This document shows, in pieces, positions 17,767 through 25,867 of a DNA stretch of 64,000 bases (the stretch's first letter is position 1; each line of letters starts with the position of its first letter). The DNA comes from Microbacterium sp. MYb72 (GTDB taxonomy: Bacteria; Actinomycetota; Actinomycetes; Actinomycetales; Microbacteriaceae): contig NZ_PCOT01000014.1 of NCBI RefSeq assembly GCF_002979415.1, positions 30,854 to 94,853 of the forward strand, in the 5' to 3' direction. Position numbers and translations under genes: made by a program. Under the pieces are notes generated by a model, which worked only from the letters and a program-made list of their open reading frames with translations, searched no databases and was not told where the DNA came from.

Positions 17767-18537
17767 TCAGTTGAGCGCAGGGAGACCCGAGGGGATGACG
17801 CCGCCCGCGTACAGGCTCGCCGCGAGCTCCTGCGCGGCCGTCAGCGCCACGCGCTGCGGCAGCGGGCCGTAGGAGATGCGGGCGACGCCCAACGACTCGT
17901 ACTGGGCCGCGGTGAGCGCGCCGGGGAGGCCGATCACGCTGACCTTGCGCTCTCCGATGCCATCGACGAGCTGACGGGTCACCGCCTCGTCGAGGATTCC
18001 GGGGACGAAGACGGCGGTGGCGCCGGCGTCGAGATAGGCGCGCCCGCGGTGGATCGCGTCGGCGATGCTCTCCTCCACCGGACGACCTCCCCCGCGCACG
18101 AAGGCGTCGGTGCGGGCGTTGAGAGCGAACGGCACACCCTCGGCCTCCGCTGCCTTCACGATGGCAGCGACGGCCGCGACCGACTCGTCGAGAGGCCGGA
18201 GACGATCCTCCACATTCGCGCCGACGACGCCGGCGGCGATCGCGAGACGCGTGGTCTCCCCCGCATCGCCGTACCCGTCGTCGAGGTCGGCGGTGACCGG
18301 GACGTCGACGGCCGCCGCGATGCGGCCGACCATGTCGATCATGATCTCGCGGGGAGTCGCGCCGTCGTCGTAGCCGAAGGACGCGGCAACGCCGTGGCCG
18401 GCGGTGGCGATGGCTCTCGTCTCGGGCAGCGCGGCGACCGCGCGCGCGGAGACGACATCCCACACGTTCACGACGCGAAGGATCTCGGGGGCTTCATAGA
18501 GGCCGATGAGGGTCTGGGCTTTCGCAGCAGTGGTCAT
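17767..18537 (-). CDS. Isocitrate lyase/PEP mutase family protein
   Basis: This 256-residue TIM-barrel enzyme belongs to the PEP mutase/isocitrate lyase superfamily. Residues about 24-33 read NVWDVVSARA, the metal-binding region is ADLDDGYGD (about 85-93), and NVEDR and NARTDAF follow at about 117 and 142. It lacks the KKCGH loop of true isocitrate lyase and the lyase-specific length, so it is more likely a C-C or P-C bond lyase such as a 2-methylisocitrate- or oxaloacetate-type enzyme. The exact substrate is unknown. The start is the ATG at 18535-18537. No pathway neighbours help the assignment. Confidence 0.85.
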   Translation of the reverse strand: MTTAAKAQTLIGLYEAPEILRVVNVWDVVSARAVAALPETRAIATAGHGVAASFGYDDGATPREIMIDMVGRIAAAVDVPVTADLDDGYGDAGETTRLAIAAGVVGANVEDRLRPLDESVAAVAAIVKAAEAEGVPFALNARTDAFVRGGGRPVEESIADAIHRGRAYLDAGATAVFVPGILDEAVTRQLVDGIGERKVSVIGLPGALTAAQYESLGVARISYGPLPQRVALTAAQELAASLYAGGVIPSGLPALN

Positions 18538-18637
18538 GAGACCACGCTAGTGCGGCGCACGGACACAGGGGCCGGTGGATCGCGCCGGATGACGCGTCGC
18601 TGAAAGCGTCGGAATCGCCGCGGCATAGTGTGGGGGC

Positions 18638-20053
18638 ATGCCCCAGCGTCGATCGCATGTCGCCCCGTCCGCCGCGCAGACCGAGCTGGCCGCAGCGCTG
18701 GCACGCCTCAGGGAGGAGTCGGATGCGCCGAAGGACTTCTCCCCCGAAGCCCTCGCCGAGGCCGAGCGCGTCTCGGTGTCCGAGCCGGACCTGGATCTGA
18801 GGGACGTCCCCTTCGCGACGCTCGATCCCGCCGGGTCCCGCGATCTCGATCAGGCGTTCCATCTGGAGCGCGACGGCTCGGGCTACACGGTCCGATACGC
18901 GATCGCCGATGTCCCGTCGTTCGTCGCCCCCGGCGGGGCTGTGGACGCGGAAGCCCGACGTCGCGGGCAGACGCTGTACGCCGCGGACGGCACGATCCCG
19001 CTGCATCCGCGCGTGCTGAGCGAGGACCGGGCATCCCTGCTCCCCGATGTCGATCGCCCCGCCCTCGTGTGGACGTTCTCGTTGGACGAGGCGGGCGTCG
19101 TCGGCGCGTTCCGCCTGGAGCGCGCCCTCATCCGCTCGCGAGCACAGCTGGACTATGTGAGCGCCCAGGCGTCCCTGGACCGTGGAGACGACGGCCCCGC
19201 GTCGCTGCTCCCCGAGATCGGCGCCCTGCGCATCGAACAGGAGAGGCTGCGCGGTGGCGCCAGCCTCAACCTTCCCGATGAGGAGGTGGTGCGCGCCCCC
19301 GACGGCGCGTACGCGATCGAGAGACGTCGGCCGCTTCCCGTCGAGGACTGGAACGCGCAGCTGTCGCTCATGACCGGCATGGCCGCGGCATCCCTGATGC
19401 TCGATGCCAGGGTCGGGGTGCTGCGCACGATGCCCCAGCCCGACGAGAGGTCCTTCGACGAGTTCCGCCATCAGACGGCCGCACTGGGTCGCCCCTGGAC
19501 GACGGGGCGCTACGGCGACTATCTGCGCGGGCTCGACCGTGCGGATCCGCTGACCCTGCCGATCCTCGAAGCCGCGGCCTCGCTGTTCCGCGGGGCGGGC
19601 TACGTCACCTTCGACGGCGCCGTTCCCGACGACGTTGCCCAGGCGGCGATCGGGGCCCCCTACGCCCACACGACCGCTCCGCTGCGACGCCTGGTCGACC
19701 GCTGGTCTCTCGTCATCTGCCTCGCGATCTCACGGGGCGCCGAGGCGCCGTCCTGGGCGCGCGACTCGCTCGCCGAGCTTCCCGCGCTCATGCAGGAGTC
19801 CGGACAGCGTGCGTCGAAGCTCGACGCCGCGACGATCAACTGCGTCGAGGCCGCCCTCCTGACGCCGCTCGTCGGCGCGACGATCGAGGCGACCGTGATC
19901 GCCGTACACGGAACCAAGGGCAGGGTGCAGATCGCCGAGCCGGCCGTCACGGCGACGGCGCCGCTCCCCGCGGACGCCACCCCCGGTTCCACGGTGCGCC
20001 TCACCGTCGTGCGCGCGGACATCGCCCGCGGAGAGGTCGAGTTCGCGTTGTGA
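18638..20053 (+). CDS. RNB-domain ribonuclease (RNase II/R family)
   Basis: The 471-residue protein is built around an RNB exoribonuclease domain. The metal-binding segment is TLDPAGSRDLDQAFHL with D63, D69 and D71, but the fourth aspartate of E. coli RNase II (D210) is replaced by Q72. Downstream YAHTTAPLRRLVDR (about 345-358) is the conserved RNB R-x-x-D segment. It lacks the N-terminal cold-shock domains of RNase R and has only a short S1-like C-terminus. It probably degrades or trims RNA, though the altered metal site leaves activity open. The start is the ATG at 18638 with GGGGG upstream. Its stop overlaps the next gene. Confidence 0.88.
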   Translation: MPQRRSHVAPSAAQTELAAALARLREESDAPKDFSPEALAEAERVSVSEPDLDLRDVPFATLDPAGSRDLDQAFHLERDGSGYTVRYAIADVPSFVAPGGAVDAEARRRGQTLYAADGTIPLHPRVLSEDRASLLPDVDRPALVWTFSLDEAGVVGAFRLERALIRSRAQLDYVSAQASLDRGDDGPASLLPEIGALRIEQERLRGGASLNLPDEEVVRAPDGAYAIERRRPLPVEDWNAQLSLMTGMAAASLMLDARVGVLRTMPQPDERSFDEFRHQTAALGRPWTTGRYGDYLRGLDRADPLTLPILEAAASLFRGAGYVTFDGAVPDDVAQAAIGAPYAHTTAPLRRLVDRWSLVICLAISRGAEAPSWARDSLAELPALMQESGQRASKLDAATINCVEAALLTPLVGATIEATVIAVHGTKGRVQIAEPAVTATAPLPADATPGSTVRLTVVRADIARGEVEFAL

Positions 20054-20754
20054 CGGACATGGAAGACCTTCTCGCTCTCGCTGAGCGCTTCATCACCCGG
20101 AACTATCCCGACGCGACGATCGCCGTCGTCGGAGGGAGCACCGCCCGCGGCGAGCGCACCGCGTCGAGCGACATCGATCTGCTCCTGCTCGGCGACGGGC
20201 TCTTCGACGACTCCGGTCAGACGAGCCGGGCGGCGACATACGAGTTCGAGGGAGAGACGGTCGAGGTCTTCGCGTACACCCTCGACGGCTTCGACGCCTG
20301 GGCCCATCGCGGCGTCGCGCAGCACCGCCCCGTCATCGTGCACATGCTCACGGAAGGGCGCCCTGTCCGCGACGACGGACGTCTCGACGGACTCCGTCGC
20401 GCATGGACCGCGATCCTGGATGAAGGTCCGACGCTGACGGCCCAGGAGTCCGCCCTCCGTCGCTACATGATCACGGACCTCGTCGATGACCTGCGCGACG
20501 CCGTCGATCCGTTGGAGCGCCAGGTGACGGCATCCGCCCTCTTCGAGCGGATCGCCGAGCTCATGCTCCTCTCGGAGGGCCGGTGGATCGCCACGGGGAA
20601 GTGGCTGCCTCGGCGACTCCGTGCCCTGAGCGAGGAAAGGACGGAGATGCTGAGCGCTCCACTGCTCTCAGGAGACCACAGGAGCTTCGCCGACCGTGTC
20701 GACACCGAGCTCGAGCGCGCGGGAGGGCGTGTGCGCGCGGGGTTCGTCCGCTGA
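20050..20754 (+). CDS. Nucleotidyltransferase-domain protein
   Basis: The 234-residue protein starts with a pol-beta-type nucleotidyltransferase fold: GGSTARGERTASSDIDLLLLG (about residues 28-48) gives the G-S/G-S and D-x-D motifs, and a third acidic residue follows in the strand at VEVFAY. The C-terminal 120 residues are helical, as in aminoglycoside- or HEPN-linked transferases. GTG at 20050 overlaps the RNB gene stop (GTGA); an ATG at 20059 is an alternative. The overlap implies translational coupling with the nuclease. The substrate is unknown. It is too large and too isolated to be an MNT toxin-antitoxin antidote with confidence. Confidence 0.8.
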   Translation: MTDMEDLLALAERFITRNYPDATIAVVGGSTARGERTASSDIDLLLLGDGLFDDSGQTSRAATYEFEGETVEVFAYTLDGFDAWAHRGVAQHRPVIVHMLTEGRPVRDDGRLDGLRRAWTAILDEGPTLTAQESALRRYMITDLVDDLRDAVDPLERQVTASALFERIAELMLLSEGRWIATGKWLPRRLRALSEERTEMLSAPLLSGDHRSFADRVDTELERAGGRVRAGFVR

Positions 20755-20794
20755 GCTCACGCGAGACGAGGCCTGCCGACGTAGGCTCGGCGTC

Positions 20795-21271
20795 ATGGCC
20801 ATCTCCCCGTATGTGCGCGATCTCCGCAGCCGAGTCGGACACGACCTCCTTCTCCTGCCCGGCGTGACCGCGGTGATCCGCGACGGCTCGCGCTTCCTCC
20901 TCGCGCGACAGCACGGATCGCCGAGCTGGGGAACAGTGGGCGGGAGCATCGAGCCAGGAGAAGAACCGCAGGAGGCCGTGGCCAGGGAGGTGCGGGAGGA
21001 GCTGGGCATCGTTCCCGTCGTCGGCGGCATCGTCGGCGCGTACGGCGGAAGCGATTTCGTCTTCGAGTACGCGAACGGCGACCGCGTGAGCTACGTCAGC
21101 ATCGCCTACGAGTGCCGGCTGCCTGCGGGCGCGAACATCTCCTTCGTCGACGACGAGCTCGTCGAGACCGGCTGGTTCACCCGAGACGAGGTCGCGACGC
21201 TGCCCCGAGACCCCTGGGTCGATCGGATCCTCGAGGATGCCGCGCACAGGCCGGAGACCGCCGACGCCTGA
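20795..21271 (+). CDS. NUDIX hydrolase
   Basis: The 158-residue protein has a complete Nudix box at residues 50-72: GSIEPGE then seven residues then REVREELGI, fitting G-x5-E-x7-REUxEExGU. These enzymes hydrolyse nucleoside diphosphates linked to another moiety, such as oxidised dNTPs, nucleotide sugars or capped species; the sequence does not tell which. The start is the ATG at 20795 (MAISPYVRD). It follows the nucleotidyltransferase gene by 40 bases on the same strand, so RNB nuclease, transferase and NUDIX protein may be co-transcribed. Confidence 0.88.
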   Translation: MAISPYVRDLRSRVGHDLLLLPGVTAVIRDGSRFLLARQHGSPSWGTVGGSIEPGEEPQEAVAREVREELGIVPVVGGIVGAYGGSDFVFEYANGDRVSYVSIAYECRLPAGANISFVDDELVETGWFTRDEVATLPRDPWVDRILEDAAHRPETADA

Positions 21272-21313
21272 ACATGTGACGCGGCCGAGCGCCTGCCCCG
21301 TCGGGCTACGGCG

Positions 21314-22177
21314 TCAGGATGCAGGAACGGCGGTCGTCGTCATCACGAGGAGCTGCGGATCGCTCAGGTCGAGCGTCACCGAGATCGAGGCGAACTCCGC
21401 CAGCGATGAGACGTGGGTGCCTCCGCAGAGGATCTCCGCCGTGCCTTCCGGGAGCTCGCACACCCAGGTGCGGCGGTCGACAATCGTCGGGCCGTCGGTC
21501 ACGATGCGGCTCGGAGCGGATGCTGCCACCCACGCCGCCAGCTGCGCATTGATGCTCGCTTCACGATCGGCGAGGGTCGCCGAGAACGTCTCCGTGTCGA
21601 AGCCTGCCCTGCGCAGGCTCTTGCCGAGCCGGTACTCGTCGACGGCGCCATCCTCGTGGATCCGGCTCGACTGATTCGCTCGCCCCTCGAAGTCGGGCGT
21701 CCCGAGGGCGTCCGCCCCTGGGTCCTTGCGCCACAGGTCCGCGACCGCGAGGTCCAGCGCCAGCGAAGCGAGGTGGCATGCCGTGTGTCCGCGGCTCAGC
21801 CCCGCGCGTCGACCGGCATCCGCCGCCAGCGTGACCTCAGCCCCCTCGACCAGCCAGTCCGGAGCTGCCCCGTCGAGCCGATGCGCGACGAGCCAGGTCC
21901 ATCCTTCCGCGCCGCGCTTGACCGGGATGTCGCCGCCCACCGCGAAAGCGCCGTCATCGGATGCCGCCGCCATGACGGCCTCGGCCACACTCGCGGTGTC
22001 TCCGCCGTGAGAGATCGCGCCGGCGTCTCCCGGCTGGTCCGGCCAGGTGTGGTCGACCGGGTGGAACGGCGTCGCGTCCACCACGACCACAGCGCCGTCG
22101 GCTCCGCCGCGCTCGACGCGGGTGACGATGCCGTCGCCCGTGAGCGCACCTGCGGCGAATGACACGACAGTGGACAT
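21314..22177 (-). CDS. Alanyl-tRNA editing protein (AlaX-like)
   Basis: AlaX-type proteins are free-standing homologues of the AlaRS editing domain that clear mischarged tRNA, for example Ser-tRNA(Ala). The 287-residue protein has the zinc site typical of this second-additional domain: H131 and H135 in HTACH and C251 and H255 in CGGTH. An N-terminal beta-barrel (residues 1-115, with FHPVDHTWPDQPGD) matches the TGS-like front of AlaX-M. It is convergent with the NUDIX gene and followed on the minus strand by an NTF2-like gene. The start is the ATG at 22175-22177. Metal-dependent hydrolase is the cautious label if tRNA specificity is not assumed. Confidence 0.87.
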   Translation of the reverse strand: MSTVVSFAAGALTGDGIVTRVERGGADGAVVVVDATPFHPVDHTWPDQPGDAGAISHGGDTASVAEAVMAAASDDGAFAVGGDIPVKRGAEGWTWLVAHRLDGAAPDWLVEGAEVTLAADAGRRAGLSRGHTACHLASLALDLAVADLWRKDPGADALGTPDFEGRANQSSRIHEDGAVDEYRLGKSLRRAGFDTETFSATLADREASINAQLAAWVAASAPSRIVTDGPTIVDRRTWVCELPEGTAEILCGGTHVSSLAEFASISVTLDLSDPQLLVMTTTAVPAS

Positions 22178-22215
22178 GGTTCTCCTAGGGATTCAGCCGA
22201 GGGACGAGCGGACGC

Positions 22216-22542
22216 TCAGTGCCCGGGCGGGATGGTGAAGCTGGCGAGCCTGTCGCCGTCGACCACGAAGATGCCGTCCGACTCGCCGTTGAAGACGCGA
22301 CTCGCCCAGCCGAAGCGGATGCGCGTGGTGTCGCCCTCGGTCTCGGACGAGAGCACGGTCATGCGCGCCCCTGCGCCGATGGCGTCGCTGTCGGCCCACC
22401 CGCGGACGCCGTCGGGACCCGCCTTGACGGTGCCCCAGTCGCTCACGAAGCCTGCGGGGGTGAAGGCCGCGACGAAGGCGTCGGTGTCGGCCGCGTTGAT
22501 CGCGTCGATCATCGCCTGGACGGGTGCGGGCAGCTGCGACAT
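22216..22542 (-). CDS. NTF2-like/SnoaL-type small protein
   Basis: This 108-residue protein has the layout of the nuclear transport factor 2 fold: an N-terminal helix pair (VQAMIDAINAADTDAFVAAFTPAGFVSDWG) followed by beta strands ending FTIPPGH. Many members are small-molecule isomerases or cyclases, but others are only ligand-binding and no catalytic residue can be assigned here. The ATG at 22540-22542 has a GGAG-like sequence (CAAGGAG) 6-10 bases upstream. It lies 23 bases downstream of ispG on the same strand, probably as a co-transcribed tail gene. Confidence 0.75.
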   Translation of the reverse strand: MSQLPAPVQAMIDAINAADTDAFVAAFTPAGFVSDWGTVKAGPDGVRGWADSDAIGAGARMTVLSSETEGDTTRIRFGWASRVFNGESDGIFVVDGDRLASFTIPPGH

Positions 22543-22565
22543 CTTCGTCTCCTTGCGGTTCTCGG

Positions 22566-23717
22566 TCAGACCGTGACGACCTGAGCGGCGCCGAGCGGCG
22601 CGTCGGGCCCCATCTCCGCGGCGATGCGGTTCGCCTCTTCGATGAGCGTGGCGACGATCTCGGCCTCCGGCACGGTCTTGATGACCTCTCCCTTGACGAA
22701 GATCTGGCCCTTGCCGTTGCCCGAGGCGACGCCGAGGTCTGCTTCACGGGCTTCACCCGGACCGTTGACGACGCAGCCCATGACGGCGACCCGCAGCGGG
22801 ACCGTCATGTCCTTGAGGCCCTCGGTGACGTTCTCGGCGAGCGTGTAGACGTCGACCTGCGCACGTCCGCACGACGGGCAGGAGACGATCTCGAGCTTGC
22901 GCTCGCGGAGGTTCAGCGACTGCAGGATCTGGTGGCCGACCTTCACCTCTTCGGCGGGCGGGGCCGACAGGGAGACGCGGATGGTGTCGCCGATGCCCTC
23001 GCCGAGCAGGATGCCGAACGCGGTGGCGCTCTTGATCGTGCCCTGGAACGCGGGACCGGCCTCGGTCACGCCGAGGTGCAGGGGCCAGTCGCCCCGCTCG
23101 GCGAGCTGACGGTACGCCTTGACCATCACCACGGGGTCGTTGTGCTTGACGGAGATCTTGAAGTCGTGGAAGTCGTGCTCCTCGAAGAGCGACGCCTCCC
23201 AGACGGCGCTCTCCACGAGAGCCTCTGCGGTGGCCTTGCCGTACTTCGCGAGGATCCGCTTGTCGAGCGAGCCCGCGTTCACCCCGATGCGGAGAGACAC
23301 GCCGGCGGCCTTGGCCGCCTCCGCGATCTTGCCGACGTTGCCGTCGAACTCGCGGATGTTGCCCGGGTTCACCCGGACGGCGCCGCACCCCGCGTCGATC
23401 GCGGTGTAGATGTAGCGCGGCTGGAAGTGGATGTCGGCGATCACCGGGATCTGGCTCTTCATCGCGATGATCTTGAGCGCGTCGGCGTCGTCCTGGTGCG
23501 GCACGGCCACGCGGACGATCTCGCACCCGGATGCCGTGAGCTCGGCGATCTGCTGGAGAGTGCCGTTGATGTCGGTGGTCTTCGTGGTCGTCATGGACTG
23601 CACGGTCACCGGAGCGTCACCACCCACGAGCACCTTGCCCACCTTGATCTGGCGGGACTTGCGGCGGGGGGCGAGGACTTCGGGGAGCTTCGGCATCCCC
23701 AGGTTCACTGCTGGCAC
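22566..23717 (-). CDS. ispG: 4-hydroxy-3-methylbut-2-enyl diphosphate synthase IspG (GcpE)
   Basis: IspG performs the penultimate step of the MEP isoprenoid pathway, reducing MEcPP to HMBPP with a 4Fe-4S cluster. The 383-residue protein has the N-terminal TIM barrel ([30 protein letters not shown]) and the C-terminal ferredoxin-like domain with cluster ligands in [11 protein letters not shown] and [17 protein letters not shown]. The start is the ATG at 23715-23717. In Mycobacterium tuberculosis dxr, rip1 and ispG are contiguous; here the same order on the same strand is kept, but a plus-strand anthranilate synthase and other genes are inserted between them. Confidence 0.97.
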   Translation of the reverse strand: MPAVNLGMPKLPEVLAPRRKSRQIKVGKVLVGGDAPVTVQSMTTTKTTDINGTLQQIAELTASGCEIVRVAVPHQDDADALKIIAMKSQIPVIADIHFQPRYIYTAIDAGCGAVRVNPGNIREFDGNVGKIAEAAKAAGVSLRIGVNAGSLDKRILAKYGKATAEALVESAVWEASLFEEHDFHDFKISVKHNDPVVMVKAYRQLAERGDWPLHLGVTEAGPAFQGTIKSATAFGILLGEGIGDTIRVSLSAPPAEEVKVGHQILQSLNLRERKLEIVSCPSCGRAQVDVYTLAENVTEGLKDMTVPLRVAVMGCVVNGPGEAREADLGVASGNGKGQIFVKGEVIKTVPEAEIVATLIEEANRIAAEMGPDAPLGAAQVVTV

Positions 23718-23798
23718 CCCTCAAGCCTACGCCGCCCGCACGCACCGGGGCTGGATGACAGCCCCACGTCATCGGCCCGCCCTGGTCCGATCACCTGT

Positions 23799-23804
23799 GA
23801 TAGT
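23799..23804 (+). promoter_or_regulatory. Possible -10 element of the trp leader transcript
   Basis: GATAGT (23799-23804) matches four of six -10 positions and is preceded by TGT, an extended -10 type context. A start site about 7 bases downstream would fall at 23811-23812, two or three bases before the leader-peptide ATG, so the leader would be leaderless. No clear -35 box is visible. Confidence 0.4.
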
Positions 23805-23813
23805 TTTCACCAC

Positions 23814-23849
23814 ATGCTCGCGAACCTCACCTGGTGGCCCGCCTCCTAG
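23814..23849 (+). CDS. trpL: trp operon leader peptide (MLANLTWWPAS)
   Basis: This 11-codon reading frame, MLANLTWWPAS, has tandem tryptophan codons (23832-23837) and lies just before a set of competing hairpins and the fused anthranilate synthase gene. It is the classic sensor of a transcription attenuator: ribosomes stall at the TGG codons when Trp-tRNA is scarce. No Shine-Dalgarno sequence precedes the ATG, which fits a leaderless mRNA. Comparable leader peptides are known for the fused trpE(G) genes of Sinorhizobium and Streptomyces venezuelae. The call rests on the sequence itself and on position. Confidence 0.9.
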   Translation: MLANLTWWPAS

Positions 23850-23901
23850 GCGGTGTGTTCGCGTTCCCACGAATCCAGACCGCCTTCAGGGGCGGTCTTT
23901 T
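23839..23901 (+). terminator. Tryptophan attenuator with competing hairpins
   Basis: Three mutually exclusive stems can be read. The 1:2 stem is CCGCCT (23839-23844) with AGGCGG (23848-23853). The 2:3 antiterminator is AGGCGGT (23848-23854) with ACCGCCT (23879-23885). The 3:4 terminator is AGACCGCC (23877-23884) with GGCGGTCT (23891-23898), ending in TCTTTTC. With Trp abundant, the ribosome covers segment 1 to the leader stop and the terminator forms; with Trp short, stalling at the TGG pair frees segment 2 to form the antiterminator. The gene starts 40 bases after the T-tract. Confidence 0.88.
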
Positions 23902-23940
23902 CGTTTGAGCCGCGCCCGATACCTCGCACAGGAGACATCG

Positions 23941-25824
23941 ATGACCCTCTCACGCCTCGCCGAGCTCAGCGCAGACCCGGCGGCATCCTTCGTGCTGATC
24001 GCGCGCGACGGAGCGGACACGGTCGAGCTGCTCACCGGCGACGTCGTCGACGTCGACCTGCTCGCCGACATCCCGCTGACCGTCGACCGCGCCGCACGGG
24101 AGGTCTTCGCGATGGTGCCCTACCGCCAGGTGCGGGAACGCGGCTTCGTCGCTCAGGATGACGGCGCTCCGCTGCGGTGCATCGTCGTCGACGAGCACCT
24201 ACACCTGCCGACCCCCGAGGTGCTCTCCGCACTGCCGTCGGCCTCCGTCCCGCTCCGCGACGACGGCTTCGACATCGCCGACGAGGAGTACGCCGCGATC
24301 GTCGAGCGCGTGATCGCCGACGAGATCGGCCGCGGAGAAGGCGCGAACTTCGTGATCCGCCGCGACTTCACCGCGAACATCGACGTCGACGACCGCACCG
24401 CCGCCCTCACCTGGTTCCGCGCCCTGCTCACGCACGAGCGCGGCGCCTACTGGACCTTCGCCGTCTTCACACCGGGCCACATCGCCGTCGGAGCGAGCCC
24501 CGAGGCGCACGTGGTCGCCCGCGACGGCATCGTCACGATGAACCCGATCTCCGGCACCTTCCGCCACCCCGCGGGCGGAGCCACGAAGGAGACCCTGGTG
24601 GACTTCCTCTCCTCCACGAAGGAGACGGAGGAGCTCTTCATGGTCGTCGACGAGGAGCTGAAGATGATGAGCGCCGTCTGCTCCGACGGCGGCCGCATCA
24701 CCGGGCCGCACCTCAAGGAGATGTCGCGCCTCACGCACACGGAGTACATGCTCCGCGGCCGCAGCCGCCTCGACCCGCGCGAGATCCTCCGCGAGACGAT
24801 GTTCGCCCCCACGGTGACCGGCTCCCCCATGCAGAACGCCTGCGCGGTCATCCGCCGTCACGAGCGCAAGCCCCGCGGCTACTACTCCGGGGTCGCCGCC
24901 CTGTTCACGCCGAACGCCGAGGGCGGTCACGACCTCGACGCGCCCATCCTCATCCGCACGGTGTACCTCGAGGACGGTGCGCTCAGCGTTCCGGTCGGCG
25001 CCACCCTCGTGCGCCACTCCGACCCGTACGGCGAGGTGAGCGAGACTCACGGCAAGGCCGCCGGTGTACTGGGGGCGATCGGCGCCATCGATCGCGACCG
25101 GGTCGCCGAGGCGCGCAGCGATGCCGACGCCCCGACCGAGCCGCGCCCTCTCGCCGAGGACCCGACCGTCGCCGAGCTGCTCTCCTCCCGCAATGCGCGA
25201 CTGGCGGAGTTCTGGCTGAACCCGCAGGGCGAGGAGTTCACCGGTCCGTTCACGGGACGCACGGCCCTCGTGGTGGATGCCGAGGACCGCTTCACCACGA
25301 TGCTCGCCCATCAGCTGCGCCACCTCGGCCTCGACGTCACGATCGCCCCGTGGAACGAGGTGCAGGATGCCGCAGTCGACGCGGCGGACCTCGTGGTGGC
25401 GGGCCCTGGACCCGGGGACCCGAGGGACCTGTCCAGCTCCCGCATCTCGCGGATGCGGGAGGTCGTGGCGCGCCGTCTCGACGCCGGGGCTCCGCTGCTC
25501 GCCGTGTGCCTGAGCCACCAGATCCTCGCCGATCGGCTCGGCATCGCTCTCACTCCCCTCGCGACACCGCACCAGGGGCTGCAGAAGTCGGTGCCCGTGT
25601 TCGGCGAGAACGCCTCGATCGGCTTCTACAACACCTTCACCGCGCGAGTGGATCCCGGCACGACGAGTGTGGATGGGGCCGAGGTGTCGGCGGATGCCGC
25701 GTCCGGCGACGTCTACTCGCTGCGCGGAGAGCACTTCTCCTCCGTGCAGGGGCACCTCGAATCGATCCTGTCGCGAGACGGCATCCGCACGCTCGATCGG
25801 CTCGTCACGCACGCCCTGGCCTGA
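23941..25824 (+). CDS. trpEG: Fused anthranilate synthase (TrpE-TrpG), PhzE-like architecture
   Basis: The 627-residue fusion joins a chorismate-binding (MST) domain, about residues 1-400, to a glutamine amidotransferase domain, about 435-627. The synthase half has NPISGTFRHP, SSTKETEELFMVVDEELKMM, and GSPMQNACAVIRRHERKPRGYYSG. The amidotransferase half has the nucleophile cysteine in AVCLSHQIL (about residue 523) and the histidine of the triad in GHLES (about 605). It converts chorismate and glutamine to anthranilate; the closely related PhzE makes aminodeoxyisochorismate. The Trp attenuator in front and the absence of phenazine genes favour anthranilate and tryptophan supply. No other trp genes adjoin. 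The start is the ATG at 23941. Confidence 0.88.
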   Translation: MTLSRLAELSADPAASFVLIARDGADTVELLTGDVVDVDLLADIPLTVDRAAREVFAMVPYRQVRERGFVAQDDGAPLRCIVVDEHLHLPTPEVLSALPSASVPLRDDGFDIADEEYAAIVERVIADEIGRGEGANFVIRRDFTANIDVDDRTAALTWFRALLTHERGAYWTFAVFTPGHIAVGASPEAHVVARDGIVTMNPISGTFRHPAGGATKETLVDFLSSTKETEELFMVVDEELKMMSAVCSDGGRITGPHLKEMSRLTHTEYMLRGRSRLDPREILRETMFAPTVTGSPMQNACAVIRRHERKPRGYYSGVAALFTPNAEGGHDLDAPILIRTVYLEDGALSVPVGATLVRHSDPYGEVSETHGKAAGVLGAIGAIDRDRVAEARSDADAPTEPRPLAEDPTVAELLSSRNARLAEFWLNPQGEEFTGPFTGRTALVVDAEDRFTTMLAHQLRHLGLDVTIAPWNEVQDAAVDAADLVVAGPGPGDPRDLSSSRISRMREVVARRLDAGAPLLAVCLSHQILADRLGIALTPLATPHQGLQKSVPVFGENASIGFYNTFTARVDPGTTSVDGAEVSADAASGDVYSLRGEHFSSVQGHLESILSRDGIRTLDRLVTHALA

Positions 25825-25867
25825 CGAGTCCCGCGACCGAGCAGCGGCACCGGGGATCGTCGACGGC

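Noticed and set aside
17767..18537. Isocitrate lyase of the glyoxylate shunt
   Set aside because: The protein is 256 residues and lacks the KKCGH catalytic loop, so only the superfamily assignment is supported.
23941..25824. Phenazine biosynthesis (PhzE)
   Set aside because: The domain fusion resembles PhzE, but no phz genes adjoin and the Trp attenuator points to anthranilate for tryptophan.
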